Assembly: GCA_944393455.1 (NCBI GenBank)
Contig: CALYAH010000011.1
Location: 1 to 19,508, forward strand
Reading direction: 5' to 3'
Length of the DNA: 19,508 bases
DNA from: an uncultured Clostridia bacterium
GTDB taxonomy: Bacteria; Bacillota; Clostridia; TANB77; CAG-508
Shown: piece after piece, positions 15,896 to 19,508 of the stretch
How positions within the stretch are numbered: position 1 is the stretch's first letter
Layout: each line of letters begins with the position of its first letter
The notes under the pieces: generated by a model
The model's database searches: none
What the model was told of the DNA's origin: nothing
The model's input: the letters and a program-made list of their open reading frames with translations, nothing else
Translations under genes and position numbers: made by a program

Positions 15896-16894
15896 CTATT
15901 GTGCTTGTACAGCAGTAATTGCTACAACTCCTGCTATGTCTTGACTACTACATCCTCTTGATAGGTCGTTTACTGGCTTTGCAATTCCTTGGCAAAGTGG
16001 TCCATATGCTTCTGCTTTTCCAAGTCTTTGTACTAATTTATATCCAATGTTTCCAGCATTTAAGTCTGGGAATATTAATACATTAGCTTCTCCTTGTATT
16101 GAACTACCTGGTGCTTTCATTTGTGCTATTTCAGGTATAATTGCTGCATCTAATTGTAACTCTCCATCTACCAATAATTCTGGCACTTTTTCTTTTACTT
16201 TTTTAGTTGCACTTATTACTTTCTCAGTTAATTCAGATTTTGCACTTCCATAAGTAGAATAAGATAGCATAGCAACTTTTGGTTCTTTGCCAACCAGTTG
16301 TTTAAAACTTTTACTAGATGATATTGCAATTTCTGACAAAGCTTCATCATCTGGATTTTCGTTTAGTCCACAATCTCCAAATATAAAAGTTCCGTTTTCT
16401 CCTTGTTCACAATTAGGAACTACCATAACAAAAAAAGCTGAAACTAACTTAGTATCTGGTGCCGTTTTTAAGATTTGTAGTGCTGGTCTCAAAGTATCTG
16501 AAGTTGAATGAATAGCTCCTGAAACTAAACCATCTGCTTGACTCTTTTCATCTTTAACCATTAACATCCCATAATAAACAGAATCTTTTACTAACTCTTT
16601 TGCTTTTTCAATTGTCATTCCTTTGTGTTTTCTTAATTCATATAATAAATTAACATATTCATCATACTTTTCTGAGTTACTTGGGTCAACTATATCTGCA
16701 CCTGTAATATCAACCTTGTTTGTCTCTGCTTTTTTTTCTATAGCTTGTCTATTTCCAATTAAAATTATTTTGGCATATTCTTCTTTTAATACTTGCTCTG
16801 TTGCTTGTAAAACTCTTATATCTTCTGCCTCTGGAAGCACTATTGTTTTTATATCTTGTTTTGCTCTATTTTTTATTTCTTCTATAAATTGCAT
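15896..16894 (-). CDS. pta: Phosphate acetyltransferase
   Basis: Phosphotransacetylase converts acetyl-CoA and phosphate to acetyl phosphate and CoA, feeding the two acetate kinases downstream. The 332-residue length is that of the short Pta type without the extra N-terminal domains of enteric Pta. Recognisable stretches are TIVLPEAEDIRVLQA (N-terminus), DGLVSGAIHSTSDTLRPALQI, PNCEQGENGTFIFGDCGLNENP, AMLSYSTYGSAKSE, and the C-terminal ANVLIFPDLNAGNIGYKLVQRLG and AYGPLCQGIAKPVNDLSRG. An AAGGAGG site lies 7 bases before the ATG, with a promoter 30-60 bases upstream. It heads the pta-ackA-ackA cluster. Confidence 0.97.
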   Translation of the reverse strand: MQFIEEIKNRAKQDIKTIVLPEAEDIRVLQATEQVLKEEYAKIILIGNRQAIEKKAETNKVDITGADIVDPSNSEKYDEYVNLLYELRKHKGMTIEKAKELVKDSVYYGMLMVKDEKSQADGLVSGAIHSTSDTLRPALQILKTAPDTKLVSAFFVMVVPNCEQGENGTFIFGDCGLNENPDDEALSEIAISSSKSFKQLVGKEPKVAMLSYSTYGSAKSELTEKVISATKKVKEKVPELLVDGELQLDAAIIPEIAQMKAPGSSIQGEANVLIFPDLNAGNIGYKLVQRLGKAEAYGPLCQGIAKPVNDLSRGCSSQDIAGVVAITAVQAQ

Positions 16895-16925
16895 CTTTTC
16901 CTCCTTGTATTTTATATTCGTTTAC

Positions 16926-16954
16926 ATTATATAAGTAAAGTAAAAAAAGTACAA
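16926..16954 (-). promoter_or_regulatory. Promoter for pta-ackA-ackA
   Basis: A perfect TATAAT (16926-16931) lies 17 bases from a weak -35 TTGTAC (16949-16954) on the minus strand, about 32 bases before the pta start. The weak -35 may mean an activator or a poor promoter. No terminator is evident between the DUF4116 gene and this promoter. Confidence 0.6.
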
Positions 16955-17032
16955 GCATTTTTTTCTAAATGATATAAAATTACTTTTTATACTCTGACTA
17001 TATCTTATTTTAAAAAATGATATACGTTATTT

Positions 17033-17542
17033 TTATAACAATGCTTTTATTTCATCATCCTGTTGTAACTCTTGTGAAATAAAATGATAGGCTTGCTTAT
17101 TTTGTTTAACAGAAATAAGTGCTAATTCTTTATCATTTCTTAATCTATCACTTGCATATTTAATAATAATTCCCTTATTTTCAACCGCTGCTTTTACAAT
17201 TTCTCTGTCATCTCTCAATTCTTCGCTTGCAAAATACAATGCTTGTCCATATGCTCCGCAACTTTCAAAAACAACTTCTTTATCAGCTCTTAGCCTATCA
17301 GAAGCATAACATATTGTCCATGGGGCTCCTTTTACCCCTTTCATAATTACTTCCTTATCATCTTTTAGTCTTTGACTGGCAAATTCTAAACTTTCAGCAT
17401 CCTGATTTAGTGCAGCCATAACAACTTCTTTATCATCTTGCAATTCTGGAGAAGCCAAATCTAAAAATTTGCCGTTTTCTGATACTGCTTTTAATATAAA
17501 CTCTTTATTTTCTTTATTTTTAATTACATCATCTGTTTCCAT
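17033..17542 (-). CDS. DUF4116-type repeat protein
   Basis: A 169-residue protein made of six tandem repeats with an exact 25-residue period, starting at residues 13, 38, 63, 88, 113 and 138. Each reads roughly (K/R)E(V/L)(V/I)..A(V/L)......L.(F/Y)AS..L(R/K)(D/N)D. This is the pattern of DUF4116, a helical repeat of unknown function. The third and fourth repeats are the most diverged (APWTICYAS, CGAYGQALYFAS). No signal peptide or membrane segment is seen, so it is probably a cytoplasmic binding scaffold (inference). The ATG has AGGAGG 6 bases upstream. It starts 67 bases after trmB and probably shares its transcript. Confidence 0.88.
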   Translation of the reverse strand: METDDVIKNKENKEFILKAVSENGKFLDLASPELQDDKEVVMAALNQDAESLEFASQRLKDDKEVIMKGVKGAPWTICYASDRLRADKEVVFESCGAYGQALYFASEELRDDREIVKAAVENKGIIIKYASDRLRNDKELALISVKQNKQAYHFISQELQQDDEIKALL

Positions 17543-17566
17543 TTGCGCCTCCTATGCTCAATTGAA

Positions 17567-17607
17567 GATGTTTTTTGACTCCGTCCCAAAAAACACCAAA
17601 AAACATC
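17567..17607. repeat. Palindromic unit (GGGACGGAGT family, reverse) between trmB and the DUF4116 gene
   Basis: GATGTTTTTT, then GACTCCGTCCC, then AAAAAACA, followed by an extra CC and a duplicated AAAAAACATC arm. The core is on the minus strand. It lies 2 bases past the trmB stop and 24 bases before the DUF4116 start, filling most of that gap. Confidence 0.85.
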
Positions 17608-17609
17608 TC

Positions 17610-18272
17610 TTATTTTAATTTAGCAATCAAAGCTTTTATACTAATTCCCTGTTCTGAAAACATCTTCTCATGCTCTGTTTCTATGTTTTTCTCGAAAATA
17701 GGTTCCTTATGCAAGTCGTATGTTTTTTCAATAATTTCAAAACCAGTTTCTTCAAAATATAATAAACTTGCCTCAAATAACTCATCATCATCTGTTTTAA
17801 AATAGATTTCTGCATTTGGTTTCAAAAATTCTTTATATTTCTCTAATTGTCTTGTATGAGTTAATCTTTTCTTTCTATGCTTACCCCTTGGCCAAGGATT
17901 ACAAAAATTAATATAAATCCTCTCTACCATATCTTTTTTATCTAAAATCAAATTAATTCTTTCAATATCAAATCTAGTCAATATTACATTTTTAGGCTCA
18001 ATATTAGCTTCCTTATATTCTTGTTCTACATTTCTTTTTGCTAATCCAAGCATTGCATCTACTAAATCAATTGCAAGGTAGTTAATATTTTGATTCTCTA
18101 ATGCTAATTTTGATATAAATTGACCTTTTCCACAACCTAACTCTAGCATAAATGGATTTTCCGGATTTTCAAAATGTTCTTTCCATTTTCCTTTCCAATT
18201 TTCTGGTTCATCTTCATAAAATTTACTTGCTTCTAACTCTGGCCTTGCCCATTTTTTATATCTTATTCTCAT
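17610..18272 (-). CDS. trmB: tRNA (guanine-N7-)-methyltransferase
   Basis: TrmB forms m7G at position 46 of tRNA using S-adenosylmethionine. The 220-residue protein has the family features: N-terminal MRIRYKKWARPEL, the SAM-binding motif ELGCGKGQF near residue 44, LAIDLVDAML, the catalytic-region NPWPRGKHRKKRL near 125-137, YFKTDDDELFE, and the C-terminal TEHEKMFSEQGISIKAL. The ATG is preceded by AGGAGG at about 6 bases. A promoter and a GTCC/GGAC palindrome lie in its leader, divergent from the RluA-family gene. It probably reads through into the DUF4116 gene. Confidence 0.97.
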   Translation of the reverse strand: MRIRYKKWARPELEASKFYEDEPENWKGKWKEHFENPENPFMLELGCGKGQFISKLALENQNINYLAIDLVDAMLGLAKRNVEQEYKEANIEPKNVILTRFDIERINLILDKKDMVERIYINFCNPWPRGKHRKKRLTHTRQLEKYKEFLKPNAEIYFKTDDDELFEASLLYFEETGFEIIEKTYDLHKEPIFEKNIETEHEKMFSEQGISIKALIAKLK

Positions 18273-18285
18273 TTTTTCCTCCTAT

Positions 18286-18333
18286 GTCCAATTGGGGACG
18301 TTTCCTTTTGGACATTTTTGTCCATTTTGGGAC
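18286..18333. repeat. GGGGAC/GTCC palindromic element in the trmB leader
   Basis: The segment contains GTCC.AATTG.GGGAC, then a perfect TGGACA/TGTCCA hairpin with a TTTT loop (18309-18324), and ends in GGGAC. It resembles REP-like sequences common in clostridial intergenic DNA and shares the GGGAC theme of the other units, but is a different subfamily. It lies in the trmB 5' leader, directly against the ribosome binding site. Confidence 0.7.
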
Positions 18334-18357
18334 ACATCTTATGTCTATTCCTGGCAT

Positions 18358-18386
18358 ATTTTATCAGATTTCAATTGTTTGTTCAA
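18358..18386 (-). promoter_or_regulatory. Promoter for trmB
   Basis: TTGAAC (18381-18386), a 17-base spacer and TAAAAT (18358-18363) with an extended TG lie on the minus strand, giving a leader of about 80 bases that includes the palindromic element. Confidence 0.6.
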
Positions 18387-18390
18387 GTAT

Positions 18391-18419
18391 TTTACTTTTT
18401 TTACTAATTATTATATAAT
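18391..18419 (+). promoter_or_regulatory. Promoter for the RluA-family gene
   Basis: TTTACT (18391-18396), a 17-base spacer and TATAAT (18414-18419) lie about 40 bases before the GTG start, divergent from the trmB promoter. Confidence 0.65.
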
Positions 18420-18457
18420 ATTTATTAATGTCTAAATATCAATAAAAAGGAGAAAAA

Positions 18458-19366
18458 GTGGAACTAAAATATATTGTAGAAGAAAATGATTTTTATAAAA
18501 ATATAAATGAAATATTATCTTTAAAATTTAATCTTTCGACCCGTTTAACTACTAAATTAATTAAAAACCAAAAAATCTATAAAAATGGTAATATTGTTGA
18601 TACACGTTCCCCTGTTTTTACTGGTGATATAATACTAATTGATTTAAATTTGCCAGAAGACAATTCTAACATTGTACCAACTGCTATGAAATTAGATATT
18701 CTTTATGAAGATGATTGGTTTTTAGTTGTAAATAAGCCAGCTGGTATTGCAATTCATCCTTCTAGGTTGCATTATGATAATTCTTTATCTAATGGTATTA
18801 GATTTTATTTTGATTCTATTGGTTTAAAGAAAAAAATAAGACCTGTTAACAGACTTGATTTAAATACTTCTGGAATTGTTGTTTTTGCTAAATGTGAATA
18901 TATACAAGAATCGTTTAGCAAGCAAATGGCAGACGGAATTTTCAAAAAAGAATATTTATGCGTCGTGGAAGGTAGATTAATCAAAAAAGTTGGTACAATT
19001 GATTTACCAATTAGCAGAAAAGATGGAAGTATTATAGAAAGATGTATTGATAAAGATGGTCAAAGAGCTATTACTCATTACCAAGTACTCAAAGAATTTC
19101 AAAATTATAGTTTAGTAAAATGTAAATTACAAACTGGACGTACTCATCAAATCAGAGTTCATATGAAAGCCATTGGTCACCCAATTGTTGGAGATACTTT
19201 ATATGGAAATGCTTCTACTTTAATTAATCACCAAGCTCTTCATAGTTATAAAATTGAATGTTTACACCCAGTATCTAAAGAAAATCTAACTTTTATGGCT
19301 GATATCCCTGAAGATGTTTTTTGGGACGGAGTCAAAAAACATCTTAATACTAAATCTCTTCTTTAA
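18458..19366 (+). CDS. RluA-family pseudouridine synthase with repeat-derived C-terminus
   Basis: This enzyme isomerises uridine to pseudouridine in rRNA or tRNA. It has 302 residues: an N-terminal S4-like RNA-binding region (about 15-60), then the synthase domain with VNKPAGIAIHPS (91-102), the catalytic Asp134 in NRLDLNTSGI (HRLD is the commoner form), and GRTHQIRVHMKAIGHPIVGDTLYG (227-250). The exact target (RluD, YhcT or YlyB type) cannot be read. The start is GTG with AAAGGAG about 5 bases upstream. Residues 286-295 (DVFWDGVKKH) are encoded by a copy of the palindromic repeat seen elsewhere in this window, just past the conserved C-terminal strands. It is the only plus-strand gene here and is divergent from trmB. 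Confidence 0.94.
   Translation: MELKYIVEENDFYKNINEILSLKFNLSTRLTTKLIKNQKIYKNGNIVDTRSPVFTGDIILIDLNLPEDNSNIVPTAMKLDILYEDDWFLVVNKPAGIAIHPSRLHYDNSLSNGIRFYFDSIGLKKKIRPVNRLDLNTSGIVVFAKCEYIQESFSKQMADGIFKKEYLCVVEGRLIKKVGTIDLPISRKDGSIIERCIDKDGQRAITHYQVLKEFQNYSLVKCKLQTGRTHQIRVHMKAIGHPIVGDTLYGNASTLINHQALHSYKIECLHPVSKENLTFMADIPEDVFWDGVKKHLNTKSLL
19313..19343. repeat. Palindromic unit (GGGACGGAGT family) inside the rluA-like coding sequence
   Basis: A complete 31-base unit: GATGTTTTTT, core GGGACGGAGT, then C and AAAAAACATC. It is in frame in the 3' end of the RluA-family gene and encodes ten residues, leaving seven codons before the stop. It nearly matches the units at 7274-7304 and 15856-15886, both of which lie outside coding DNA. 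Confidence 0.92.
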
Positions 19367-19391
19367 TTTTAGTATATGAAAACATAATCAT

Positions 19392-19508
19392 AACCACCCG
19401 TAAAACGGGTGGTTTGCTCTGCGCCTAGAAGGCTTTTGTACTGGCACTTCTGGGCTTAAGCCCTACTGAATGGTCTGTCAACCGCATTTCTTTCTCAGGC
19501 TACCACTT
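19392..19508 (-). mobile_element. Probable right end of an IS200/IS605 (TnpB) element, partial
   Basis: The last 117 bases are much richer in GC than the rest of the window. They hold a perfect 9-bp hairpin AACCACCCG/CGGGTGGTT with a TAAAA loop (19392-19414), a GCCT/AGGC mini-hairpin (19423-19433) and the 12-base palindrome GGGCTTAAGCCC (19452-19463). Subterminal hairpins of this type mark IS200/IS605 ends. Read on the minus strand, a reading frame entering from the right edge ends SGSLRKKCG at a TGA (19478-19480), as expected for a tnpB tail followed by the structured guide-RNA region. With so little of the element present, this rests on structure, composition and resemblance only. The hairpin may also serve as the terminator of the RluA-family gene. 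Confidence 0.5.

Overview
This is a low-GC, Firmicutes-type chromosomal window, most likely from a clostridial (Clostridia) genome. The evidence is strongly AT-rich intergenic DNA, near-consensus AGGAGG ribosome binding sites, sigma-A-type promoters (TTGACA/TATAAT), a T-box tRNA-sensing leader on ileS, RNase Y, a Pta/AckA acetate pathway and clostridial-type prepilin-like sequence. TGA is used as a stop and TGG as Trp. Nearly every gene lies on the minus strand; only the RluA-family gene at the right is on the plus strand.

Left part (1-7650), in transcription order on the minus strand: a T-box-controlled isoleucyl-tRNA synthetase (IleRS2-like); RNase Y (rny) followed by a small zinc-ribbon membrane protein; 4-alpha-glucanotransferase (malQ); and the first 14 codons of a YmdB-like phosphoesterase running off the left edge. 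These are mostly separate units, each with its own readable promoter, and terminators are visible after ileS, the zinc-ribbon gene and malQ.

Middle (7700-13300): a large prepilin-like secreted protein, a small coiled-coil protein built on RWEQND heptads, and a two-gene heterodimeric ABC exporter. The downstream exporter subunit, which carries the catalytic Glu, is broken by a one-base insertion inside its Walker A motif.

Right part (13300-19508): a phosphotransacetylase gene followed by two different acetate kinase genes in tandem (pta-ackA-ackA), which together convert acetyl-CoA to acetate and ATP. Upstream are a protein of six exact 25-residue DUF4116-type repeats and trmB (tRNA m7G46 methyltransferase). 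A divergent RluA-family pseudouridine synthase follows. The right edge carries a GC-richer structured end that looks like the right end of an IS200/IS605 (TnpB) element.

The most unusual feature is a family of short palindromic elements, present only from 7.27 kb rightwards. Each unit is a roughly 10-base arm, a core GGGACGGAGT or GGGACAGAGC, and the complementary arm. Two occur as inverted pairs (REPIN-like) and three as single units; a related GGGGAC/GTCC element also occurs. One unit lies in frame inside the rluA coding sequence. Another supplies the C-terminus and stop codon of an acetate kinase. A third forms a 31-bp perfect hairpin between the ileS T-box terminator and the ileS ribosome binding site.
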